This document shows, piece after piece, positions 6,770 to 13,072 of a stretch of DNA of 13,072 nt. The position numbers were made by a program, and so were the translations under genes. Origin of the DNA: Haloarculaceae archaeon. GTDB taxonomy: Archaea; Halobacteriota; Halobacteria; Halobacteriales; Haloarculaceae. Location of the stretch: NCBI GenBank assembly GCA_018609665.1, contig JAHENN010000115.1, positions 1-13,072 on the forward strand, given 5' to 3'. Positions within the stretch are counted from its first letter, which is position 1. Every line of letters begins with the position of its first letter. The notes beneath the pieces were generated by a model. The model saw only the letters and a list, made by a program, of their open reading frames with translations. It was not told where the DNA came from and made no database searches.

Positions 6770-7903
6770 ATGGAGCAGTCCAGCGCGACGGAGTACTTTC
6801 GTGACCTCTACGAACTCGGTGCCGACCCGTCGCTGTCGCTGGAGGAGAAGATAGCGAAGGCGATAACCGTCGGCCGGGACCGTCTCGGCGTGTCAGGCGG
6901 CCTGCTGTCGTACGTCGGCGACGGAACGTACGAGGTCATCGACTCGACCGTCGAGGACGGCGACTACGTCGCCGACTCGGTCCACGACCTCGACGAGCAG
7001 TGGTGCCGTCACGTCGTCAGGGACCGCCGGGTCCTGGCGTTCGCCGACGCGGACGACTCGTCGCTTCGGGACGACTCCGCACGCGAGACCACGGGCGTCC
7101 GGTGTTACGTCGGCGCGCCGGTGCTGGTCGACGGCGAGACGTACGGAACGCTGTGTTACTTCGACGAGACGCCCCGGGAGACCGACTTCACCGACGACGA
7201 ACGCCGGTTCGTCCGGCTGTTGACGCGGTGGATCGGCCACGAACTCGAACGGGAGCGGCACCACCGGGCGCTGGACGAACAGAACGAGCGGCTGAGCGAG
7301 TTCGCCGGCATGCTCGCACACGACCTCCGGACGCCGCTGACCTCCGTCCGGGGCTACACCGAGCTCGCCCTGGAATCGGCCTCGGGGTCGGACGCCGAGG
7401 ACCTCCGGCGGGTGCTCGACGCCGCCGACCGGATGGAGACGCTCATCACGGAGACGCTCGCGCTCGCCCGCGAGGGCGCCGACGTCGGCGAACGGACGCG
7501 CGTAGAGCTTTCGGCCGTCACCCGCGACGCCTGGACTGCCGTCGACCCGGCCGAGGCGTCGCTCGTCGTCGAGGACGACAGACGGCTGCTCGCCGACAGG
7601 TCGCGGCTCCGGCAGCTCCTCGAGAACCTCTTCAGGAACGTCGACGACCACTGCGGCCCGGAGACGACGGTGACGGTCCGGGGCACCGACGACGGGTTCG
7701 TCGTCGCCGACGACGGGCCCGGCCTGCCGGCCGACATCGCCGACTCGCTGTTCGGCGGCGACTACGACTCCTCCCGGCTCGGCCTCCTCATCGTCGAGCG
7801 GGTCGTCTCCGGCCACGGCTGGCGGGGGGAGGTGACCGTCGACGACGGCACGCGGTTCAGCTTCTCCGGCGTCGGCACGGCGTCCGACCCGCTCCGGCCG
7901 TAG
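6770..7903 (+). CDS. Soluble sensor histidine kinase, GAF-HisKA-HATPase
   Basis: This is a cytoplasmic two-component sensor kinase, 377 aa, that should autophosphorylate on His and pass the phosphate to a response regulator. Domains in order: a GAF-type sensor at about 20-160 with conserved-looking CYVGAPV and YGTLCYFD strands; a HisKA dimerisation domain with the H-box MLAHDLRTPL, phospho-acceptor H184; and an HATPase_c domain with the N-box at N290 (LFRNVDDHC), the DxGxG box at 314-318 (DDGPG) and a G2-like RLGLLIVERVV at 336-346. The N-box reads RNVDDH where many kinases have RNAVEH, a mild variation. There are no membrane helices and no PAS domain. The GAF ligand is unknown (redox, light or small molecule are options). 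No response regulator is encoded in the window, so it is an orphan kinase here. Leaderless start. Confidence 0.9.
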   Translation: MEQSSATEYFRDLYELGADPSLSLEEKIAKAITVGRDRLGVSGGLLSYVGDGTYEVIDSTVEDGDYVADSVHDLDEQWCRHVVRDRRVLAFADADDSSLRDDSARETTGVRCYVGAPVLVDGETYGTLCYFDETPRETDFTDDERRFVRLLTRWIGHELERERHHRALDEQNERLSEFAGMLAHDLRTPLTSVRGYTELALESASGSDAEDLRRVLDAADRMETLITETLALAREGADVGERTRVELSAVTRDAWTAVDPAEASLVVEDDRRLLADRSRLRQLLENLFRNVDDHCGPETTVTVRGTDDGFVVADDGPGLPADIADSLFGGDYDSSRLGLLIVERVVSGHGWRGEVTVDDGTRFSFSGVGTASDPLRP

Positions 7904-7921
7904 CGGCGGCGTTGCGCCGCT
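7902..7921 (+). terminator. Candidate hairpin terminator of the histidine kinase gene
   Basis: A perfect 7-bp inverted repeat, AGCGGCG with CGCCGCT, has a 6-nt loop and starts inside the kinase stop codon. Pyrimidine-rich sequence follows (gtctgccgttctg, then ttctgttgt about 35 nt later). The T content is modest, so termination here is likely but not proven. Confidence 0.4.
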
Positions 7922-8026
7922 GTCTGCCGTTCTGCCCGGGGGTCGGTGACGAGTTCTGTTGTATGACTCACGCGACGGCCGTGTGCTCCGGGCCGACGGC
8001 GGCCGAACAGAAGATATCCGCTACTA

Positions 8027-8048
8027 CCGGGTTCAGAGAGATGCCCGG
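8027..8048 (-). terminator. Candidate 3'-end signal of the spc operon after secY
   Basis: Immediately past the secY stop a CCGGG/CCCGG inverted repeat (8027-8031 with 8044-8048, 12-nt loop) can form on the minus-strand transcript. Downstream on that strand the sequence becomes locally T-richer (gatatcttctgttc), the most AT-rich patch of the convergent spacer. A 5-bp stem is weak, so this is tentative. Confidence 0.3.
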
Positions 8049-8049
8049 A

Positions 8050-9567
8050 TTACCCGAACATCTCCCGCATCATCGGGTGCATCTCCATCAGCTGCTCCTC
8101 GGCGATCTCCTCGTAGAGCTTGTAGGTGATGGAGACGGTCAGCAGCAGGCCGGTGCCGGTGACCTGACCGATGGTGCCGAGCATGTTCGCCGCCACGGCC
8201 AGCAGGCCGACGAGGGCACCGCCGATGACGGTCACCTGCGGGATGTACCGCTCCAGGACCTTCTCAGTGACGCCGGGCGACTGCCGGAAGCCGGGGATCT
8301 GCATCCCGGAGTTCTGGATCTGCTTTGCGGTCGCCCGCGGGCCCATGCCGGTGGTCTCGACCCAGAAGATGGCGAAGATGCCGCCGCCGACGACCATGAA
8401 CGTCAGGTCGACGCCGACCCGGAGCATGATCTGCCACGGCTCCGCGGCGGTCTGGCCGAGCCACCACATCCAGTCCTCCGGCGAGTAGATCGGCGCCAGG
8501 TAGTAGAACAGCCCGCCGGTCGGGCTGGCGAAGCCACCGCCGCCGCCTGTGGTGTACTGCCCGAGCCACGGGACCCGCTCGCCGAACAGCACGATGGCCG
8601 TCTCGCCCTGCGGCGCCCGGGAGTAGAGGATGCGGCCGATGAACTGGATGTTGGCCTGCAGCGCCCGGACGAGGATCATCGGCAGGACGCTGGCGTAGAT
8701 GAGCTTCACCGGGAACCGGCCCCGGGCGCCCTTCACGCGGGCGTGGCTCAGCGGGATCTCCACGCGGACCGACTCGGCGTAGACGACCACCACGAAGATG
8801 AGCACCGTCGTGATGAGCCCCAGCAGCCGGCCGGGGCCGAGGAACAGGTCCGACAGCCCCGACAGCGTCAGCGGCGAGGCCAGTTCCGTCCCGCCGGTGA
8901 TGATGTCGTACCACTGCGGGAAGAAGCCGACGTACCCCTCCTGGCCGATGCCGCTCCAGGTGAACAGCCCGCCGATGAGCCGCTGGCTCACGCCGGCGAT
9001 GATGAACAGCCCGATGCCGGAGCCGACCCCCCACTTGGAGATGATCTCGTCCATGTAGAGGATCATCATCCCGCCGACGAAGATCTGCAGGAACATCAGC
9101 CACTGCAGCGCCGTCGTGCTGATGCCGAGCCGGCCGGCGATGTTGGGGTCGGGCGCGAGGAAGCCGGCGAACACCATCGGCGCCGCCGTCAGCGCCGTCA
9201 TCACGATGACGAGCGTCTTCTGGAGGCCCTGGTACAGCGCCTGGTCGCGGGGGTTCTCCTCGGTGTCGAGCCCGAGCAGGTCCGCGCCGCCGAGCAGCTG
9301 GAGCACGATGGACGCCGTGACGATCGGACCGATGCCGACCTGCAGCAGCGACCCCCGGGCGCCGCCCAGGATGGAGCGGAACTGCCCGAAGATGTTCTCT
9401 GCCCCGCCCTGCGGGAGCCCGTAGACCGGGACGTTCGTCAGGAAGAAATACAGCACCAGCACGCCGGCCGTCCAGCCCAGCTTGCGCTTGAACGGGACGT
9501 GGCCCGTGGGGCGCTCGACGACGGGCAGGCGCGTCAGTACCGGTTCGGCGGCCTCCTTCCAACTCAT
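8050..9567 (-). CDS. secY: SecY, channel subunit of the Sec translocase
   Basis: This is the central pore of the Sec61/SecYEG protein-conducting channel in the cytoplasmic membrane, 505 aa, close to the usual haloarchaeal length. Ten membrane segments are expected. Landmarks include the N-terminal amphipathic stretch with VPFKRKLGW, the SGIGLFIIAGV helix (TM5), the cytosolic loop ARVKGARGRFPVKLIY before the next helix pair, and the second cytosolic loop GMGPRATAKQIQ...PGFRQSPG that contacts the ribosome. A glycine-rich segment (TTGGGGGFASPTGG) lies in an extracellular loop. It is the last gene of the ribosomal operon: its ATG lies only 2 nt after the L15 stop codon, so translation should be coupled to L15. 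A convergent kinase gene follows after 146 nt. I see no adenylate kinase gene after it, unlike secY-adk orders known from some methanogens. Confidence 0.98.
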   Translation of the reverse strand: MSWKEAAEPVLTRLPVVERPTGHVPFKRKLGWTAGVLVLYFFLTNVPVYGLPQGGAENIFGQFRSILGGARGSLLQVGIGPIVTASIVLQLLGGADLLGLDTEENPRDQALYQGLQKTLVIVMTALTAAPMVFAGFLAPDPNIAGRLGISTTALQWLMFLQIFVGGMMILYMDEIISKWGVGSGIGLFIIAGVSQRLIGGLFTWSGIGQEGYVGFFPQWYDIITGGTELASPLTLSGLSDLFLGPGRLLGLITTVLIFVVVVYAESVRVEIPLSHARVKGARGRFPVKLIYASVLPMILVRALQANIQFIGRILYSRAPQGETAIVLFGERVPWLGQYTTGGGGGFASPTGGLFYYLAPIYSPEDWMWWLGQTAAEPWQIMLRVGVDLTFMVVGGGIFAIFWVETTGMGPRATAKQIQNSGMQIPGFRQSPGVTEKVLERYIPQVTVIGGALVGLLAVAANMLGTIGQVTGTGLLLTVSITYKLYEEIAEEQLMEMHPMMREMFG

Positions 9568-9569
9568 TA

Positions 9570-10076
9570 CTACGTTCCGTTGGCCTCGTCCGTTGTAGAT
9601 GTATCGTCTTCGGCCTCGTCGGCGGCCAGCTCCTCGCCGCGCTCGGAGCGGACGGCCTCGCCGCCGGCGGCCTCGAGCGCGTCGGCCGCGTCCGCCGAGA
9701 AGTCGTCGGCGACGACCTCCAGCTCGTTGTGGACGCGACCGCCGCCGAGCACCTTCACGACGTCGACCTCGTGGCCGTCCTCGACGACGTCGCGGGCGTC
9801 GACGCGGTAGCCGTCGCCGGTCTCCTCGGCGACGCCCTCCGCCGCGAGGACGACCGCGTCCTCGTCGAGTTCGCGGAGATTGATCGTTTCGACGTCCCGC
9901 TTGACCTTCTGGGGGCGGTCGAAGCCGGACTTGCCGAGCGGTTCGTAGTCGTGGAACTCGTGTTTGTCGCGGCCGGCACGCCCGCGCCCGCCCCGGTGGC
10001 CGGCGCCGCGGCGGTTCTTGTGGGAGCCGCCGCCGTGCGTGCGGGAGCCGCGCTGGCGTCGTTTCTTGTTCGTCAT
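9570..10076 (-). CDS. rpl15: Large-subunit ribosomal protein L15 (uL15)
   Basis: This is a 168-aa component of the 50S subunit that binds 23S rRNA. The N-terminus is the diagnostic Arg/Gly-rich rRNA-binding tail: MTNKKRRQRGSRTHGGG, then HKNRRGAGHRGGRGRAG. The middle holds the HDYEPLGKSGFDRPQKV region and the C-terminal half folds around VDVVKVLGGGR. After the fold comes an acidic tail (RGEELAADEAEDDTSTTDE) typical of salt-adapted ribosomal proteins. A much longer frame continues upstream in phase, but the ATG at MTNKK matches the family N-terminus and overlaps the L30 stop as ATGA, so I chose it. The stop lies 2 nt before secY. Confidence 0.97.
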   Translation of the reverse strand: MTNKKRRQRGSRTHGGGSHKNRRGAGHRGGRGRAGRDKHEFHDYEPLGKSGFDRPQKVKRDVETINLRELDEDAVVLAAEGVAEETGDGYRVDARDVVEDGHEVDVVKVLGGGRVHNELEVVADDFSADAADALEAAGGEAVRSERGEELAADEAEDDTSTTDEANGT

Positions 10077-10537
10077 CGCATCACCTCCAGCAGCGCGTCG
10101 ATTTCCTCGGTCGAGTGGGGGCCGAGCTGGCCGCCGTCGACCGTCGGGTTCTTCAGCCCGTCGTGGCCGCCCCGCGGCGGGTGGAGCCGCAGCGTCGGCG
10201 ACAGGCCCTGTTCCTGCAGCGTCGTCTCCTCCTCGACCAGTGCCGTCGCCAGCGCCGACACGTCGCCGTAGTCGGTGTGCTCGGCGACCCACGTGTCGTC
10301 GACGTCGGCGGCGCCCTCGGCGGGCTCCGCGCGGCGCTCGACCAGCAGCGCGACGATGTCCGCCGAGGGCTCGCCGTGGGCGACGTAGTCGTTGACCTTC
10401 GTCACCATGCCGCGGTAGGCGTCGGTGTCCGGCACGAACGTCGCGTGGTTGACCCGACCGAGATTCAGCATCTCGAGGGTGTCGCGGACGCCGCCCGCCT
10501 GGTTGACCTCGCCGCGGACCTGGACGACGGCGATCAT
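10073..10537 (-). CDS. rpl30: Large-subunit ribosomal protein L30 (uL30), long archaeal form
   Basis: This is a 154-aa 50S protein. It is the archaeal/eukaryal L7-like long form, against about 60 aa in bacteria. The core L30 fold is at the N-terminus (MIAVVQVRGEVN, then VRDTLEMLNLGRVNHATFV). The archaeal extension carries the LSPTLRLHPPRGGHDG segment that contacts rRNA. The start overlaps the S5 stop by 4 nt and its own stop overlaps the L15 start by 4 nt, so it is coupled on both sides. Confidence 0.97.
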   Translation of the reverse strand: MIAVVQVRGEVNQAGGVRDTLEMLNLGRVNHATFVPDTDAYRGMVTKVNDYVAHGEPSADIVALLVERRAEPAEGAADVDDTWVAEHTDYGDVSALATALVEEETTLQEQGLSPTLRLHPPRGGHDGLKNPTVDGGQLGPHSTEEIDALLEVMR

Positions 10538-11166
10538 TCGACCACCTCGCGCTTCTCGAGGGTGCGCTCGGGCACCCGCGACTCGGCGGTCGCCGTGAGG
10601 GCGTTGAACGTCGCCTTCGCGAAGTTGACCGTCGTCCGGGTGTTGCCGCTACTGCGCGTCCAGATGTCCTCGATGCCCGCGAGCTCGAGGACGTGCCGGA
10701 CGGTCTCGCCGCCCGCCAGCCCCAGCCCGCGCGGGGCGGGCTGGAGTTCGACCTCGACGCTGCCGGCCTTGCCGGTCGTCCGCAGCGAGACGGTGTGGGG
10801 CCGGCCGCAGCCGCACTCCCAGGACCCACAGCCGCGGGAGACGTCGACGATGTTCAGCTTCGCGATGTCGATGGCCTTCTGGATGGCGCCACCGACCTGG
10901 TCGTCCCGGCCCTGTGCGTAGCCGACGAAGCCGTCGCGGTTGCCGATGACGACGACACACCGGAACTTCACCCGGCGGCCGGAGTCGGTCATCCGCTGGA
11001 CCATGTTGATGTCCAGCACCTCGTCCTCCAGCCCCGGCAGGAGCTGGTCGACGATCTCCGGTTCCTTCAGCGGCAGCCCCGTCTGCAGGGCGTCCCGCAT
11101 CGACGATACCTCGCCCTCTGCGACGCGCCGTCCGAGCCGCGTGCGCGGCTCCCATCCGTTGCTCAT
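10534..11166 (-). CDS. rps5: Small-subunit ribosomal protein S5 (uS5)
   Basis: This is a 210-aa 30S protein at the mRNA entry/decoding side, important for translational accuracy. The N-terminal double-stranded-RNA-binding fold is recognisable (RRVKFRCVVVIGNRDGFVG at about 64-82), followed by QVGGAIQKAIDIAKLNIV. The C-terminal part has GRPHTVSLRT and the PAPRGLGLAGG loop. Three cysteines (113, 118, 120) in a GCGSWECGCG stretch are a known feature of archaeal S5 and might bind metal. The archaeal N-terminal region contains EPEIVDQLLPGLEDEVLDIN. It overlaps L18 upstream and L30 downstream by 4 nt each. Confidence 0.98.
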   Translation of the reverse strand: MSNGWEPRTRLGRRVAEGEVSSMRDALQTGLPLKEPEIVDQLLPGLEDEVLDINMVQRMTDSGRRVKFRCVVVIGNRDGFVGYAQGRDDQVGGAIQKAIDIAKLNIVDVSRGCGSWECGCGRPHTVSLRTTGKAGSVEVELQPAPRGLGLAGGETVRHVLELAGIEDIWTRSSGNTRTTVNFAKATFNALTATAESRVPERTLEKREVVE

Positions 11167-11717
11167 AGTTCATCCTCCAGGCGCTCTCGCACCTCGTCGA
11201 AGTGGGCCGGCAGCTCCGTCGCGTCGAAGTCGCCGCCGTACAGCTCCTCGTCGAGCTCCTCGGCGTACGCCGCGATGTGTGAGCCGCGGGTCCGTTGCGG
11301 GTCGGCGAACACCGACTCGTTGTGCGGAATCTCCAGCCCTGCGTCGATTGCACCTTCCTGTACCGCGAACACCTTGTTGCCGGGCGTCGCCGTGTTGAGC
11401 CCGATGTCGAGCACCGCCTCCTCGAGGCCGGCCTCGATCGCCCGCTTGCCGGCCAGCAGTCCGGTGAGGTACGCCGCGGGCAGGTTGCCCGTCGGCGCCT
11501 CCCAGCCGAACGCCTCGAGGTCGCCCGAGGTCGCGCTCGTGACGGTCTCGTCGCCCTGCGGACCCGTGACGATCAGCTGCGCCCTGGTGTGGTTGTTGCT
11601 CTTGCGAGCGACCAGACGGGGTTTGCCGGATTTCAGCAGGCGCAACCTCTGGTGGTAGTCCGTTCGGGCCTCGCGGCGACGCCGCATCGGCACCTTGTAT
11701 CGTGGTCCTGTCGCCAT
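11163..11717 (-). CDS. rpl18: Large-subunit ribosomal protein L18 (uL18)
   Basis: This is a 184-aa 50S protein that binds 5S rRNA in the central protuberance. The N-terminus shows the conserved ATGPRYKVPMRRRREARTDY segment, followed by RLRLLKSGKPRLVARKSNNH, the 5S-contacting strand. The middle has VLDIGLNTATPGNKVFAVQEGA, matching archaeal and eukaryal L5/L18, and the C-terminus ends in an acidic helix. The ATG shares one nucleotide with the L19e stop (TAATG), and the stop overlaps the S5 start by 4 nt. Confidence 0.98.
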   Translation of the reverse strand: MATGPRYKVPMRRRREARTDYHQRLRLLKSGKPRLVARKSNNHTRAQLIVTGPQGDETVTSATSGDLEAFGWEAPTGNLPAAYLTGLLAGKRAIEAGLEEAVLDIGLNTATPGNKVFAVQEGAIDAGLEIPHNESVFADPQRTRGSHIAAYAEELDEELYGGDFDATELPAHFDEVRERLEDEL

Positions 11718-12166
11718 TATTGTTCACCGTAGTTGTCGTCGATGTACCGCCGCAGGTCCGCGACGCTGTCGAACTCGCCGCCGCTGGCCTGGTCGTACAG
11801 CTCCCGGTACTGCGAGCGGTCGATCTCGTCGGCGTCCCGCAGCTCGCGCAGCGCCTCGCGCTGGGCGCGGATGCGGCTCTGCCAGTCTTCCTTCTCGTCC
11901 TCTCGCCCGCCGGCCGTCCCCTTCCGGGAGCCGTGTCCCTTCTGGTGGCCGTAGGCGCGTTTTTCGTTGCGCTCGCGGGCCTGACCGCGGGAGTTGCCCT
12001 CGGTCGTCTTCGCCTCGATGATGCCCTCGTCGATCAGCTCCCGCACGTCGTCGCGGGTGATCGCGTCGGCGATCTCGCCCTGTTCGTCGGGGTCGAGCCG
12101 GACGCGGTTCTCGCCGACGCCGAGGATGTCCGCCGCCAGTCGCTTCTGTGCCTTCAGGTCGGTCAT
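11717..12166 (-). CDS. rpl19e: Large-subunit ribosomal protein L19e (eL19)
   Basis: This is a 149-aa archaeal/eukaryal-only 50S protein. The N-terminal globular part starts MTDLKAQKRLAADILGVG and includes GENRVRLDPDE and IREL-type helices. A long basic extension follows (RNEKRAYGHQKGHGSRKGTAGGR), which threads into 23S rRNA, and then a C-terminal helical part (WQSRIRAQREALRELRDAD, then YRELYDQASGG). A longer frame upstream in phase is ignored because this ATG matches the family start and overlaps the L32e stop as ATGA. It precedes L18, with the 1-nt TAATG overlap. Confidence 0.98.
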   Translation of the reverse strand: MTDLKAQKRLAADILGVGENRVRLDPDEQGEIADAITRDDVRELIDEGIIEAKTTEGNSRGQARERNEKRAYGHQKGHGSRKGTAGGREDEKEDWQSRIRAQREALRELRDADEIDRSQYRELYDQASGGEFDSVADLRRYIDDNYGEQ

Positions 12167-13072
12167 TCCTCCACCTCCACTTCGACGTAGGTCGGGTTGA
12201 GCACGCGGATGCCCTCCTCCTCGGCGACCTCCTCGATGCGCTCGCGCTTGCGAGCGCCGACGGTCGAGCCGATCCGGACGGCCTCCCGGTCGCCGTCGAC
12301 GCCCTCGAGGTCGTCGACGTTCTCGACGCGGACCTCCTCGAAGCCGCTGGGGTGCTTGCCGCGCACCGCCGTCGGCGTCCGGAAGCCCGCCTCGACCGTG
12401 GGGCCCTTGCCCTTGACGCCGCGGCGCTGCTTCGACAGCTGGCCGCGGGGGCTGCGCCACGACTCCGGCGTCCGCTTCTTCATGTGGTAGTCCTGTCGGT
12501 TGAACTGCGGCTTGCCCTCGCTCCGCCGCTGCCCGAGGAGACGCTCCTCGTCGTCGGTCAGCTCGGGCGTCTTGTCGACGAGCCCGCGGGGCTGCAGTTC
12601 GGTCTCGACGTCTTCCGCCTCGGCCTCGGCCGGCTCGTCCTCCTCGACCTCGGCGTCGGTCTCCTCGGCGACCTCCAGGTCGCCGACGTCGGCCTTGATC
12701 CGGGCCGCCAGCGCGTTGCCGATGCCCTCGACGTCGGCCAGCTCCGACTGGTCGGCGCCGCGGACCGCGTCCACGGACTCGAAGCCGGCCTCCCGGAGCG
12801 ACTCCGCCTTCGCCTCGCCGACGCCGGCGATCTCCACCAGTTCGGTGGGGACGTCTTCGTCCTCGTCGTCGGCCTCGTCGTCGGTGTCGGTGTCGGTGTC
12901 GGCCTCGGCCTCGTCGTCGGCCGCCTCGTCGGCTTCGTCGTCGTCCTCGACCTCGGCGTCCGGCTCGTCGGCGACCTCGAGGTCGCCGACCTCGGCCTGG
13001 ATGCGGGCCGCCAGCGCGTCGCTGATGCCGTCGACCTCGGCGAGGTCGTCCTGGTCGGCCGCCTCGAGGTCC
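12163..13072 (-). CDS. rpl32e: Large-subunit ribosomal protein L32e with extended, duplicated HhH N-terminus (5' end beyond window)
   Basis: This is an archaeal/eukaryal-only 50S protein; 302 residues are visible and the start lies beyond the right edge. The conserved core is intact: LVDKTPELTDDEERLL, GKPQFNRQDYHMKKR, SWRSPRGQLSKQRRG, TAVRGKHPSGFEEV, VGARKRERIEEVAE and the end LNPTYVEVEVEE. Before the core is a helix-hairpin-helix segment with EIAGVGEAKAESL and LADVEGIGNALAARI, as in other haloarchaeal L32e. Unusually, a second copy precedes it (LAEVDGISDALAARI), joined by an acidic Asp/Glu/Ala linker rich in DT repeats. A GTG at 12835-12837 could be taken as the start, but the frame stays open with homologous sequence to the edge, so that is not the real start. 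A known haloarchaeal L32e (Haloarcula) is about 240 aa, from memory, so this one is at least 60 aa longer. The stop overlaps the L19e start by 4 nt. Confidence 0.93.
   Translation of the reverse strand, partial: DLEAADQDDLAEVDGISDALAARIQAEVGDLEVADEPDAEVEDDDEADEAADDEAEADTDTDTDDEADDEDEDVPTELVEIAGVGEAKAESLREAGFESVDAVRGADQSELADVEGIGNALAARIKADVGDLEVAEETDAEVEEDEPAEAEAEDVETELQPRGLVDKTPELTDDEERLLGQRRSEGKPQFNRQDYHMKKRTPESWRSPRGQLSKQRRGVKGKGPTVEAGFRTPTAVRGKHPSGFEEVRVENVDDLEGVDGDREAVRIGSTVGARKRERIEEVAEEEGIRVLNPTYVEVEVEE
12634..12753 (-). repeat. HhH repeat copy 2 inside rpl32e (core-proximal)
   Basis: Forty codons starting DQSELADVEGIG align without gaps to the copy 303 nt away. By hand count 28 of 40 residues are identical, and most differences are conservative Asp/Glu swaps. 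The DNA is also very similar, including a shared GCGCTGGCGGCCCG stretch. Confidence 0.85.
12880..12902 (-). repeat. Hexanucleotide repeat coding for DTDTDT in the L32e linker
   Basis: Three perfect GGTGTC units (plus-strand reading) occur in tandem with a partial unit on each side. On the coding strand they give alternating Asp-Thr in the acidic linker between the two HhH copies. A short in-frame repeat such as this could change in number by slippage without breaking the frame. Confidence 0.75.
12937..13056 (-). repeat. HhH repeat copy 1 inside rpl32e (N-terminal)
   Basis: Forty codons starting DQDDLAEVDGIS pair with the core-proximal copy at a period of 303 nt, exactly 101 codons. The hairpin here reads GIS where the other copy reads GIG, so one glycine of the DNA/RNA-backbone-binding hairpin is replaced by serine. 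The preceding half of this HhH unit should lie beyond the window. Confidence 0.85.

Noticed and set aside
7762..7971. A 69-codon minus-strand frame crossing the kinase end and convergent spacer
   Set aside because: It is antisense to the kinase catalytic domain with no motif, and there is no promoter or conserved pattern.
7000..9810. A 936-codon plus-strand open frame spanning the kinase, the convergent spacer and secY
   Set aside because: It overlaps three supported features in other frames and has no recognisable domain. It is long only because stop codons are rare at this GC content.
12166..12460. Upstream in-frame extension of L19e
   Set aside because: It lies inside the L32e gene and reads as a shadow frame. 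The MTDLKAQKRLAA start is the recognisable family N-terminus.
12859..12936. CRISPR-like or satellite DNA at the repetitive right edge
   Set aside because: The repetition is Asp/Glu codon bias plus a three-unit hexamer inside an open reading frame; there are no regularly spaced palindromic repeats.

Overview
The window looks like chromosomal DNA of a halophilic archaeon (class Halobacteria). Base composition is very GC-rich, with G or C favoured at third codon positions. The predicted proteins are strongly acidic. Ribosomal proteins L19e and L32e have no bacterial counterpart. Several genes have a TATA-like box about 27 nt upstream of an ATG, as expected for leaderless haloarchaeal transcripts. 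I cannot fix the genus.

Left part (1-3403, minus strand): an AlkP-superfamily hydrolase, then trkA, then trkH, which runs off the left edge. TrkA (a double-RCK, NAD-type regulatory subunit) and TrkH (the K+-conducting membrane subunit) touch stop-to-start and should form one potassium-uptake unit. This fits a cell that balances external salt with intracellular K+.

Middle part (3527-7903, plus strand): a four-helix membrane protein; a possible 22-codon CxxC micro-ORF whose stop overlaps the next start (ATGA); a CDP-alcohol phosphatidyltransferase; a 74-aa CPxCG zinc-finger-like protein; a multi-spanning flippase-like protein; and a soluble GAF/HisKA/HATPase histidine kinase with no response regulator nearby. 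The membrane protein, the small zinc protein and the kinase each have their own leaderless promoter signature, so this is probably several short transcription units.

Right part (8050-13072, minus strand): the distal archaeal spc ribosomal operon in the order L32e - L19e - L18 - S5 - L30 - L15 - SecY. Neighbouring genes overlap by 4 or 1 nt or sit 2 nt apart, which suggests strong translational coupling. It converges with the kinase gene across a 146-nt spacer holding a candidate terminator for each side.

The most unusual feature is at the right edge. Ribosomal protein L32e, cut by the window end, carries a second copy of its N-terminal helix-hairpin-helix segment, joined by a highly acidic linker. 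Copies and linker make a 303-nt (101-codon) in-frame period. Nothing here is a defence system, mobile element, CRISPR array, tRNA or rRNA. No stretch over 300 nt lacks a gene.
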